Shown here piece by piece: positions 13,747-24,475 of a stretch of DNA of 64,000 bases (positions are counted from its first letter, which is position 1; each line of letters begins with the position of its first letter). A model generated the notes under the pieces. That model had not been told where the DNA came from. It did no database searches and saw only the letters and a program-made list of their open reading frames with translations. Origin of the DNA: Litomosoides sigmodontis (taxonomy: Eukaryota > Nematoda > Chromadorea > Rhabditida > Onchocercidae); assembly GCA_963070105.1 (NCBI GenBank), contig OY718806.1, positions 5,539,865 to 5,603,864 on the forward strand, in the 5' to 3' direction. Both the position numbers and the translations under genes were made by a program.

Positions 13747-14468
13747 CTGTAATAGCGCGTTTTTAGTCGAGTAGATTGAGGAAAGCAAAGACAATATCGT
13801 GCTTAAAGATTTGCGTGGAAGGACGTAAATGAATAAAAGACTGATTCATTCCTCCATGCTAGACCGGGAAATGAAATACTACCCAAGATATCAACACACT
13901 ATAAAATTAGGATCCATCCACATCAGGAAGTCTCCCGCTAATTATAAATTGAGTGCTGCTCTTCATGTCATTAAATCCTTTGACCTCGTTCAATTTTCGG
14001 AATTTTCTAGATCATTCTTTCATTTCTGCTGAAAGTAAATCACACACGGCAGCGCTCAATAATCCTGTACATCTCGCACAAACCCATTGAGAATCAATTT
14101 TCAATACATTTTTATTTAGGCGAAAATGATTATGATCATCCATCAGCAAACGACATAAAATCCATTAAGTTCATATAAATCACTGAGTGAAACTTTACCT
14201 GATGCTATCTGTATAGTGCACGAATTTACACAGGAGGAAATCAACATTTTCTTCATAAGTTTTGCAAGCAGACACCGAATATTGACTTCTTGTAACTAAC
14301 AGACCATTATTAATTTACATTTTAGCGTTGAGAATTCGTGATCTCCCAGTAACAATAGTCAATCACATAAAACATTTTACAAAGGCACAGTATTAAAGGA
14401 GAATTCGCTGCATATCGTTCACGGCACATGGGGATATCATTAATCTCAGTGGAATAAGATATCGAATT
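13747..14468. other. Spacer between BTB and Prickle genes
   Basis: Should hold the missing first exon of the BTB gene and the 3' UTR of Prickle. An AATAAA signal on the minus strand lies near 14112-14117, about 350 bases past the Prickle stop. No further exon could be placed. Confidence 0.35.
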
Positions 14469-17400
14469 TCAGGATACTATACAATTACTTGACGTTTTAT
14501 TCTTTGCGGTTTGTACTCTGTTGACTACCGGATCATAACTCCTATTGTTTTGAACCGTGTTCTGCAACAAGAGCTGTTTTAATCCCTAAAAAACAAAAAC
14601 AGAAGTGTCATTTAGAATAAATTGTAACTGAAGTTCGGGTACTTCATTTCTCCCGCATTAGAACAAATGTATGATCACAATTCACATGAAAAGAAACTTA
14701 CATTTGTTTTGCTGAACTGGGAAAGGGAAGCGGCTAAGTAATTTAACAGGTACACATCATCGCTATCGCTTTCGGATGAACTGCATGAACTGAAAGTTTA
14801 AATTCCTCGTTCTATCAACCAAACTGCTGAGGCACGCTCACTTCCATGCAAACAGTGGAATGTAGAAACCCGACGAAGCATCGAATTTTACAAAGGAAAA
14901 TATTATGAAAAGCTAAAGGCTCTCGATTTATTAAGACACCGGAGATTATCATTTGATGCAAAACACACCGAAAAATTCCCTTGCTCTATGCTTTACATTG
15001 ACATCCCGCAGATGCATTAGGTGAAATTACACCAGGAGATTTCCATTACCTGCATCGCTGATGCTTTCTTCTCAGTAGAGGCGAGGGTGGAGGCATCCGT
15101 GAGTAATGATTCTGTTTCTTATCTTCGCAATCACCCATTTTCTTGCAATATTCTTTGTGGCAGTATTCATCACGGCACGGTCGCGAAACGTCAGCACTTT
15201 GTGAGCGGCGATTACACCTATGATATTTATAGTGCCATCAAGAATCACATTTCAAACACTCACTCCAACAACTGCAAATGAGATGGATATCTGCTGCTGT
15301 TGCAAAAATGAAGTCCTACCCCCGCACATGCTGATTTCCATTCATGCTATCGGATTCTCTTGAGGAACATGGTAGAACAGTTTCATATATGTTTTCAGCT
15401 GGTGGTGAGGGGGGATCTCGAGATGGTGGCTCCGGTACCGATCCGCGCCACCTATTTGAAATGGATGTCACTTTGCTATCAAAGGTCACCTGAAACATTG
15501 GCTCAATACCTCCCATGTAATGATAACTGCTGCATCACACAGTTACAATTTTGGATTTATATAGGATGAATAGTGAGAAATAAATAAATAAATAACACAT
15601 GGTTATTGAACTGCTGAAAAACAGGTTAATTAATAAGAAAATGATAAGCAGCAATAGAAAGCTAGCATTATTGCCTCGAGAATGAAAAAATATAAAGATT
15701 ACCTTCGAATACCGCTTTCCACAGTTCGCATCCGTATTACAGTATAACTTTTTGTTCCTAAATAAGTATCTCTTTCCCAACAAATTTTTACCACATCCAC
15801 TACAACAGAAACAACGGACGTCAGCATGCCAGTGTATATCATTCTAAAATTATGTTCTCAACTTTTAACGTTTTTGTATTTTATCACAGTATTAAAACAA
15901 ATTTTATAATGCTCTGTAGCACGTCGGTATCTGAAATGACACTTAATATTTCAAACGGTATGATTCGTTCATCATCGAACGATAACTCAAAAGACTGATG
16001 ACGAACAACGTCCATATCGATGATAGCAACACACCTGAATTATATGCGGCTTATCGACAACGATTTCTTTTTCACAAGTATTGCAAATAAGTGGAGAATT
16101 TTGATTATAACAAGAGATGCATGTTATTCTATCATTTCTTCCAATGTACCTGCAAATCACTAGGAAATGTGAGAAGTCTGGCAAAAAAGATATTATCTGG
16201 TAGTGACGAGCAAAGCTGTAAAAATACCTCTGTCCACCGAGTTGAACACCACAATGTGAACATGAAAAATGTGCCATATGCCATGTCCTTCCTTCCGCCT
16301 CCGTACATTCCTCACTGAATATTAACTGAAATTTTGCACATTTTAAAAACTGAACAGCAACAACTATAAACTTTACAACATTTACAAACTTCACTTCTCT
16401 TCATCAGAAAATAGTGAAGTATTGGAAAAGTTTAAGCGGGAAGAAAAATGCGAAAAATAAAGGCGATTCATGAAATCAGTAATCACAAGCAAGAACTTCT
16501 ACGATAGGTTTTCCACAACGATCAACAATCCAACTACTTTTTACCTAAGCAAATTAACTCGGACTGGTTAAGGAAGCAATGCTCCAGCTGAAATACTACA
16601 TTGAAGTGGGTACGCGACAGGAGTGACGTGAAGTTTTATGAATGTCATATAGCAAGATAACTGTGTTTGTCTTGCACGTAAATCAGTAGTCACAAGAAGC
16701 ACTTAGAATGTAATTCTTGAATTCCAATTATTAACCAAAATTGTAAAAAAAAAATCTCTTTTACTTCCACTCCTCTGGCCATCATTTCCGATTGTTTCAC
16801 CAGGAATCAAAATTATGAAGGAACATGTTAAGATACGTCAGAGTTCACTCCATTATCAACTGGACAACGGTGATTTTTTGCGATTATATTTTTTATAGCA
16901 ATTGCCATACAGTTAATAATTACAGTGTGCCAAATAGCTGCGATTGGTTTCACGAGTACCGGAAAACTGCGCATGGAGAGATGAGTATGTGTGTGTGTGT
17001 GTGTGTATGCATGTTGTAAATTACAAATTTGAGATACATACACACGTATGTGCTGAGTTAGTGATGCGCTAAACTGTAACCCGTCAAGCCACGTCGATAT
17101 CCGTTGCACAGTGGGCTGACAAAGTGACCATCCCATTCAACAGTGCGACGCCGATTGTTATCACGGAGAGTTGTTATTGTTTACAAATTAATTCATGGGC
17201 GACTAACTCGAGTAGCTTACAAATTGAATTTCTCTCGCGACTTACAGTTCCCACGAAGTAAACAAATCGATTTCACGAGTGCTGGCAATAGCAGTGTTCA
17301 GTTCAGCACTGGTTAAGACAGAAAGGATTTGTAGAAATCATTGAGAACACCCTGCACACTATCAAAGTTTGTTCTTCAATTACCATAGTAAATTTCCAAA

Positions 17401-19421
17401 CCTTCTACCCGAAATTTAAAATTCGTTTTTCGTAGATAAAGCTAGAAAACTTTCCAATAACTTCCTGTCGAAGTTCGTCAAGCAGCTCCAAAGTTATTAA
17501 GAGAGTAGAACAAAAGTGAACAAGGTCCTCCTGATTTGCTACTTTTTTCAAGCAATACAGACTGCCGTTTAATGAGAAACTGATGTTTAGTTTGCAGTGC
17601 TAAGGTTCGCTCCACAATTTAAAATTCACTTTTTACCTAGGAAAAAGGATAAGTAATAAGCGTTTCTAGGCGAATAATACGAAAGGTAAGTACTTCTTAG
17701 TTTATATGATTTTTGTGTGATATTTCATTTCATTGTCTCATCACTGTTTGGTTCACATTCCGGAAAGAGGATACGTAGCCCTAGATTTCATGTCATCTAA
17801 ATTCATAATACAAACTGGAATAACGGTTTTCAAAATGTGGAACAAATATGGAATTAGAAATTATAAAGGACTGGAGAATCGATAAAACAATTGCACAAGT
17901 AATGAGCGGTTAGGAACGTTTAAAAGCTAATATTGACCCCAAAACATCTGGCCAAAAGTCAAAATTCTCTCACTCTCTGAGCAATAAAGGACCGTTTCAT
18001 GAATCCTCGATCTTATCTAAATTGTGATGCAAACATTTCTTGAAAATATTGTACCCAAGGACTGGCAATATACGATACACTCGTGAATTGGTGGATACTA
18101 TTTAGCGTGGAAGTGGAGTAATGACAACTGATTCATTAAGGATTTAAATTTTTAATAAAAACGGAAGGAAAACAACGATGCAAAATGCTGTTGTGAAACG
18201 AACTTACCTCATCACATTTAGCACACCTAGGCTTGATTTGCTCTGCGTGATGTCGACCGCAGTATACGTCGGCCCCATGCTTAAAATAAATCAAATCGAC
18301 GAGGAGATTCGAGCACTCCGTACACACAAAGCACTGCGGGTGCCAGTGTATATCTCGTCCGAACCTTTCCGCATTGATCACCAAGTTTCCTTCATATAAT
18401 GATCCCTTGCACTGTAATTTACTGGCTTTGACAGACCGACTTAAGCAATTGCAAGCAACTTGTGTCCAGAAAAAAATTATAGAATTATAAAGGACAAGAT
18501 AGAATGGACAAGACACTGCATATGTAATGAGCGATTGGGAATGTTTACAACCTACTTGAATACCTTATCACAGACACTATTTAAATTTGATGTTCGCAAT
18601 TGGACGAAAACTGTAAAACCTGATGACAATGTCGCCGTTTGTTGTCGTATGGAAGCTGTTCGATTACACCACGTCCAAGGCACTCGCGTTTTCGACCCAT
18701 TTCAAATCGTACTAGCTCACGTATTTCTTTATTGCTCAACTTACCACAATACCCTACATCAGAATCATGTGGTGGTAGTTGATAATACAACTGGCGCGTT
18801 CGCCATTCTTCACCAATCGAATTTACATACGGTATTTTGTCTTCCGGTAGACAGGCAAAATACATATGAACCTGAATTTATAACTTATGTTATTTATGAA
18901 GGCATAAGAGATTTCATGACTTGCCACTCCCGCCTTCCGAAATTGCAGAACCAAAACTTAAACACCACAACTTTATCAAACAATAAATTTTACAGGTTAC
19001 CAACCACATACAACAAGTCGACCAATTATTCTCATTACCCGACTTTTGGGATAAAAAGAGAGATACACTGAGAGACGAAAATGAAGTTAAATAGTCGCAT
19101 TAGTTGTGCAAGGCAATTTATAGTACCAAAATTGCATCGATGTAAATTACTTCCGATTTCATGTTGTTGAATTATGAAATCAGTCCACCAAAAGAATTGA
19201 ATCAGTGAAAGTCCTAATGCAAATATGAATTCCGAGAAGTTTCATATAGTCAAAATAAATAAATAAGAAAAGAAATAACAGACCATATCGGGTTTGATAC
19301 CGCTTGGTACCCAGGAGTACTCTTCCAGTACGCACCCACTGTCATCATCACTTGTGCTGTGGCGGTGAACATCTGCCGCAATACGTATTCTGGATGCCGG
19401 TGATAAACATCCTCCACTCAT
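14469..19421 (-). CDS. prkl-1: Prickle, planar cell polarity PET-LIM protein
   Basis: Ten exons: 19421-19284, 18871-18620, 18411-18208, 16325-16228, 16149-16035, 15843-15703, 15489-15320, 15217-15050, 14789-14702, 14585-14469. All phases match and give 496 residues. The N-terminus carries the Prickle signature [17 protein letters not shown], followed by the PET domain ([31 protein letters not shown]). LIM1 begins with CHQC split across an intron (128-131), with [12 protein letters not shown] and VDLIYF. LIM2 has [12 protein letters not shown] and GGQRY; LIM3 has [12 protein letters not shown] Ser/Asp tract ([11 protein letters not shown]) precedes the end, which is the CaaX box CIVS, predicting farnesylation as in fly and vertebrate Prickle. 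The protein acts at the membrane with Vang in planar polarity. The spacer between LIM3 and the tail is much shorter than in vertebrates. The ATG at 19421 lies 7 bases after an acceptor (ATTCCAG), consistent with SL trans-splicing. The gene symbol is by orthology. Confidence 0.95.
15218..15319 (-). other. Prickle intron with two competing acceptors
   Basis: The donor at 15319 can join an acceptor at 15272 (CATTTGCAG, good match to nematode consensus) or at 15218 (ATATCATAG, weaker). Both enter in the same phase. The first adds ten residues ([10 protein letters not shown]) and then a TGA; the second continues to the CaaX end. The 102-base intron is used in the model here because it keeps the conserved tail. 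Confidence 0.6.
16150..16227 (-). other. 78-base intron without stop, inside LIM2
   Basis: This Prickle intron is exactly 26 codons long and open in the coding frame. Its borders (AG|GTATTT and ATTTGCAG|G) and the LIM2 match on both sides (GGQR then Y) show that it is spliced. Retention would insert 26 residues into LIM2 without a frameshift. Confidence 0.7.
16988..17004. repeat. (TG)n microsatellite
   Basis: About eight and a half TG units, within the large Prickle intron between LIM1 and LIM2. Confidence 0.95.
17871..17932 (+). repeat. Diverged intronic repeat, copy 1
   Basis: About 60-70 bases beginning AATTATAAAGGAC and including AAGTAATGAGCGGTTAGGAA. It is similar at roughly three quarters of positions to 18482-18550. 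It lies in the 1.9 kb Prickle intron. Confidence 0.7.
18482..18550 (+). repeat. Diverged intronic repeat, copy 2
   Basis: Second copy of the 17871 element, beginning AATTATAAAGGAC and including ATGTAATGAGCGATTGGGAA. It lies in the neighbouring Prickle intron between the PET and LIM1 exons. Confidence 0.7.
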
Positions 19422-19428
19422 TTCACAC

Positions 19429-19935
19429 CTGGAATTGATTCTATCTATATCTGCAAATTATGGCAATTTTTGCGCAAATTAAACGCTACACAGGCGTAGT
19501 AACTTCTGCATAAAAACAGGTAACTGTAATTACCGTAATGGGAATTTTCTTTACAACAGGTAGGGAACATCTATAGGACGATATTTCTCTTGAGATGGTT
19601 CGAAATGACGTGTGAAAATGTATACTGTGAACCTAATTAAGTACCTTTTCGAAAACGGGGAAATAAGCACGAAGGTAAAAATACCTTATCCTAACATTCT
19701 TATCAGTGAAGCGTTAAATATGCGATTTTCTGCATCATTCCACTGCATCAATACCTGCTAAACTACTTCATAGTTTGCAGAAATTTGATATAATTAAAAA
19801 GCAGCAGGGTAGTTGAAGTGACAAACAGTTATAAACGAAATAAATCAATAACATGAAATTTTCTTGAAATCACAGAAGTACTAAAATTAGTTGGCGCTTT
19901 TATAAATGGATCAGCGATAAAACGAGTAATCGATA
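19429..19935. other. Prickle 5' flank
   Basis: AT-rich sequence upstream of the Prickle start. It should hold the promoter or a trans-splice outron. I see no clear core promoter element. Confidence 0.3.
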
Positions 19936-20040
19936 CTATTCTTTGGGTACTTCAATATACTTCGGTATATACTCTAGAACGCGGTGAGCTTTCTCGGTAT
20001 CCCCACCAACCAGAAGAAATGCTTCCGTCATTGGAGATTC
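19936..20040 (-). CDS. Orphan terminal exon, unknown product
   Basis: A strong acceptor (TTTTTTATAG, ending at 20041) is followed by 34 residues and TAG. The peptide includes MTEAFLLVGGDTEKAHRVLE, whose codon and residue make-up is protein-like. The GGD..KA..VLEY pattern recalls the last helix of UBA-like domains, but that is only a resemblance. A possible partner lies at 20565-20452 on the same strand: ATG, then MIEIPVKLKGLKMIKSELAA, ending near KCRIC with phase-0 and phase-1 donors. It would be the 3' end of a gene just upstream of Prickle. It could also be chance. Confidence 0.35.
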   Translation of the reverse strand, partial: ESPMTEAFLLVGGDTEKAHRVLEYIPKYIEVPKE

Positions 20041-21007
20041 CTATAAAAAAGAATTTCAATTTCGTGAAAAAAGTTCAATAAGTGGTGGAGCTGGTAACAA
20101 GGCACCGTCATGTATATGTGATATTTTGCGATGATGCAATGACTCATTTGTGCGAAATTTTTGAGGACAAAAGGGCAGAAATGAGATCAGATACTATGAG
20201 CTTGGCTTACACATACCCTATGCTTTCACGAGAGAAGTCGATGAGGAAAAAAGGGAGAAGGCAGGGAAAGAGGAAGGGAAAGAGAATGAGGAAGGAAAAG
20301 GAGAATTAGTGAACCGTCTGATGGCCTCAGTGACCAACTGCATTATAACTGTTATTAAGTGGCCTGCAACGAGCAGATACCATATTATTTGATAATCAGC
20401 GGGAGGACATCTGAGCAAGCCGGCGGTTGATCACTACATACGCAACACACATATTCGACACTTCTGATCCGGTTCAGCCGAGTAAGCCTGAGCAGCAGCC
20501 AACTCTGACTTTATCATTTTCAGTCCTTTGAGCTTTACGGGTATTTCAATCATGAAAGACTCAGAAGGTAGTGGAGATTAATAACTTGACAAATTGCCTG
20601 CAACAACTTATTACAACATCTACTTCCTCTTGAACATCTGTGAACAAAAAAGATTCCGTCCTAATCTACTGAACTGGTGGAAAACATAGTAAGCGTGCCT
20701 AACGACTATATCTGCTAAACACGACAGGACAATACCACACTGCTATTGATAGATGATCAATGAATATAAGTTGCTGAAAGGAACTTATAGCTTCATATCG
20801 TATTATGGTATGGCTTCAAATGGGAAGCTCACCATATTTCTATTTTAAAATAAAAATTTCTCGTTGAATGGTAGATGGATTTTTAGGCTAGTGGCTTGAA
20901 ATGAGCAAAATTAAGAGTGAAAGATGATTTAAAGCAAGTAAATTCGCTCTTTTAATGACCACGCACCGAAACTATTCATGTAGCATGCCATGTGATAAAA
21001 TGAGAGA

Positions 21008-21430
21008 TAAGGGACCACGAGAAGAAGAAGAAGAAATATGGAAATATCTTTTGGTATGATCAGATATAACAAGATTTGCATTAGGATACGAAATAAGGGA
21101 GAAATGCGAGTACCGCTTTGTAGACTTCCCGTTATTAATTCAAGTGGTTCGTCTAACAGTTGCAAGGATGAAGTAAGCAAAGGAGAGGAAGACGAAATAA
21201 TTATGAAGAAGATAACTTAGGTAATCTCCTACACAAGGAATTCTAGTTGCGGGAGAATAGTGCTCATTATAATGAAGCAGCGGGAAATGCAGGAGGAGAA
21301 TGCAGAAATACTCTCTCCTAGTTGGACAAGGGAAAAGTTAGTATTCGTTGAACCTGAACATATATGGGAGAAGCTGAAGCCTAATCCTTCTTCTCCTCCC
21401 GTGTCTGATCTTCTCGGCGTAGATGATTAA
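21008..21430 (+). pseudogene. Open frame interrupted by one TAG
   Basis: About 140 codons in one frame with a single TAG at 21218-21220. The upstream part contains LPVINSSGSSNSCKDEVSKG; the downstream part ends in EPEHIWEKLKPNPSSPPVSD and a TAA. A strong donor (GAA|GTAAGC) at about 21175 and acceptor-like sites before 21247 offer an intron that would remove the TAG, but the best acceptor changes frame and gives a different short C-terminus. It may be a decayed gene, a spliced gene or chance. Confidence 0.2.
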
Positions 21431-24247
21431 TGGCTACTCTATTCTGTGGGCAACACATCTCTACACGCTGCATAACAGTAAATGAATTTTCCGACTGCAC
21501 TGCTCGCAGATTGGATGAAGAGTGAAGAGTGCCACGACGAATGCCGTGTAGCACATTGGGAATGCCGTCACTATGATTTATTAAACTATTTTCAGAGGAA
21601 GAATAATATTTATTCAGAATCGATATAACACCGATTCCTAACTGGTAACTTTCTCTCTATCCACTCACTCTCATTCATTCGCAATTCCATCCGTCTATGC
21701 AAATGCTTCTGCTCAGCCTTATGGTATACCGTTACCATTCGACATCTAATTCTCTACATATCGGAAACGCTTCTTCCCTTTCTCACTGGGTTTCCATGTT
21801 TCCAGAAAAAAACACATTTTCGTATTTTATTTCGCTAGATTTATACAAATTCCTAGAGTGAGTTAAATTTGAAATTAAGGCAAAAAATTAATCGATAACC
21901 TCTGTTAGCATACGAGAGAAGAAGTACTCATGGAACTAAACTCTACTCGATAGAATGCACATGACCATTCGGTGGTGCCTTTCAGATGTCTGCTGCTAAA
22001 AGAGGTAATGAATGAAATGGTTGCACAGCTGGGAACTAAAATTATGAAGTTGATGATGCAAGGTACAAAATTAAAATGGTATGACTGAAATGCTCTAAGC
22101 TACACGGGCTTATGTTTAAGGAGCAAAGGCGTAGGGAAAAAATTTTTACGAGTGATAAATCACTTTTCCGATGATACAGCTTTATCACGCGGCGCATACC
22201 ACATAAAAGCGCGTAGGTTAGATTTTTCGACGGAAATGAGCTCTCAAAAATATTTGCTATAACTGTTCACTTTGACATGTAAACGTTGACCTAAAATAAT
22301 TGACTGCAATCCCTCCTTCTCCTAATCACAACAATTGCATTGCTTTTGCCGTGGTAATATACAGGAATTTTATTTCCTTTTTTTTTCGATTTGTGAGACA
22401 ACCCTCTGCGTGCAGTCCCACATGTTGATTAAATTGCATTTTTAATTTGTGCCAACCCTTCGACACTGATCTTTGAAATAATGTCAGCACAGAGGCACGG
22501 TAAAAAAATATCATTATTGCAGAGCAATTGTTTTTATGGAAGCTTACCACTTTTATAAAACTTATCGAATTAAGTAAGCGAAAAAATTTGTTTGACGATT
22601 CCTTCAATGTTGCTCATCAACGCCGAAGTTTTCTTTATCGCATTAATTTAAAGGTGAAAAAACTCCCATAGCATTTTGTCAAAATAACAGTTGTGTAAAA
22701 CGAAGGTAGAATTCCGTCCCTTTGAACTGTCACATAACAAATAAATTGCTTTTGTCGAAAAACATTTTATTCATTGGTATAACAAGAAAAAGAAATTTTT
22801 TCCTTTGTTACTCCCTCATCCTTCCAGCAGGTACATTTATTTCTGGAGGGCTGAATGATGATAAGTTATATTTCACAACAACAAACCGTGCAAAGCAAAT
22901 GCACCACCGCATCGCTTTACTAGTAGAGATACAGGCCAAAACATCAATCTACACCCCTCATTCACTGATCCCCTGAATTTGGTAGCAAAAATGGGAAATA
23001 AAGTGTGCAAAGCTAATTCTTCTCAAAAACGATAATCAGATTGCTCATTACTGTGAATAATGTGAAGGAAATGAACCGGAGATGTGGAACTTTGAAGCAA
23101 CAACCATTTGCAGTTGCACTACTACTTGCTGCAAAAACACATCACGCAGAAGAGTGGGTACAGATTAGTATGGAAAAAAATTCTGTCTCTTCATGAGATC
23201 CTGCAGTAATAAAAAAATAAGAACTGCTTTCTGAAATGGCAGGAACGAGTTAAGCAATCCAGTTAATAAAGCAGTGAATAGACTATTCCAATAACTTCAG
23301 TTCTGAGTGTTAACGTTGATTTCTTCAAGAGGCAATATGAAGATGAATTAAAAGGCAGCAATGATAACAAAAAGCTACGCTTTCGGCCAACCTGTCGCTA
23401 TTTCAACGCCAACGTATTAGCAAAGGAAAGAAGCCGACTTCGATGAAGCCATTATGATGAGTTATTCATGAAGATAAATAAGATTACAGCGACAACAGCA
23501 TTCAGAGAGAGAACCTTCGTGAAGAAAACGAATTCCAAATCCTTTTAGAGCAACCAGCTCTTAGTGAGTGACGTAGCAAATCGTAGCTCACAAATAAACG
23601 TATGAAAAAACCGAGGCATTGTTAGGAAAAAATTCACATATATCTAGGAAAATTTTGGTTAAACAAGTTGCGAGCAAACTTGGAATGAAGCAGTTCCAGT
23701 GAATATGAAGCATGCAAGTACATGACTAAGCAGGCAAAGAACAAGAATCGTGTTGGTAAAATAGAAAAATGTGCTGCTAAAAAGTGTTGTTAAAGAATTT
23801 ATGAAGTTGTTATAATGAAGACTTTAATCAAACAGGCGGACACAAATGCGGACGAATACATATGTATATAGCAACAAGTCCGAGCTGCCTCCATACTTCA
23901 CTGGATGACGGTCACAAATAACAGCGAACCAAGAGAAGAAAGCGTTCAAGGTCAGCAGCAATGTTCCTTTTTTAGAATTGGTTTCGGATTGGGAAGGGAA
24001 CCAGGAGTTTTCCACCGGAGAAGTCTCTGATTTATGAGTGCTTTCGTTCGATGGATTTCCTTCTCTTTTGCTACCCTTTTCCTCGCCCACTCTTACGTGT
24101 CTTCATTCAGTTATCATTGATAATATGGCACTATTGAAAGTTCAAAATTACTTGGTAAATTTCTTAGAGAAGCTTACGCTTATCAATCAATCCAATCATC
24201 TTTTTTAAAAATCCCTTCCAAAGATCAAACAAAGCATTTTCCTAGCG

Positions 24248-24475
24248 ATGAAGATGTTTGAAAATTTATGTGAGAAATGTGAGGCTATTAGTAATCATTC
24301 AAAGCTATCAACGGATCAATCACAGAGGACAGAAGACACTTCCTCGACTTCTTCCCAAAACCACGAGAAAGCGACTGAGTTGATGAATTCAAACATTATT
24401 ATTCAACGTAGCCTTTCGATGACATCAATCTTACAGATGAGCTATTTAAGGAGGCGGCAGAGCAGAAACAGATAA
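24248..24475 (+). CDS. Small polar ORF, unknown
   Basis: ATG to TAA, 75 residues, starting MKMFENLCEKCEAISNHSKL and ending in an Arg-rich RRRQSRNR. Ser, Thr and Gln are abundant. There is no signal peptide, membrane segment or recognised domain. Neighbouring weak frames do not connect to it with obvious splice sites. Confidence 0.2.
   Translation: MKMFENLCEKCEAISNHSKLSTDQSQRTEDTSSTSSQNHEKATELMNSNIIIQRSLSMTSILQMSYLRRRQSRNR

Noticed and set aside
15021..15281. Plus-strand open frame of 86 codons
   Set aside because: It is antisense to a Prickle exon and its intron, which explain the sequence.
23824..24090. Minus-strand open frame of 88 codons
   Set aside because: No ATG, no clear acceptor, and length within chance expectation.
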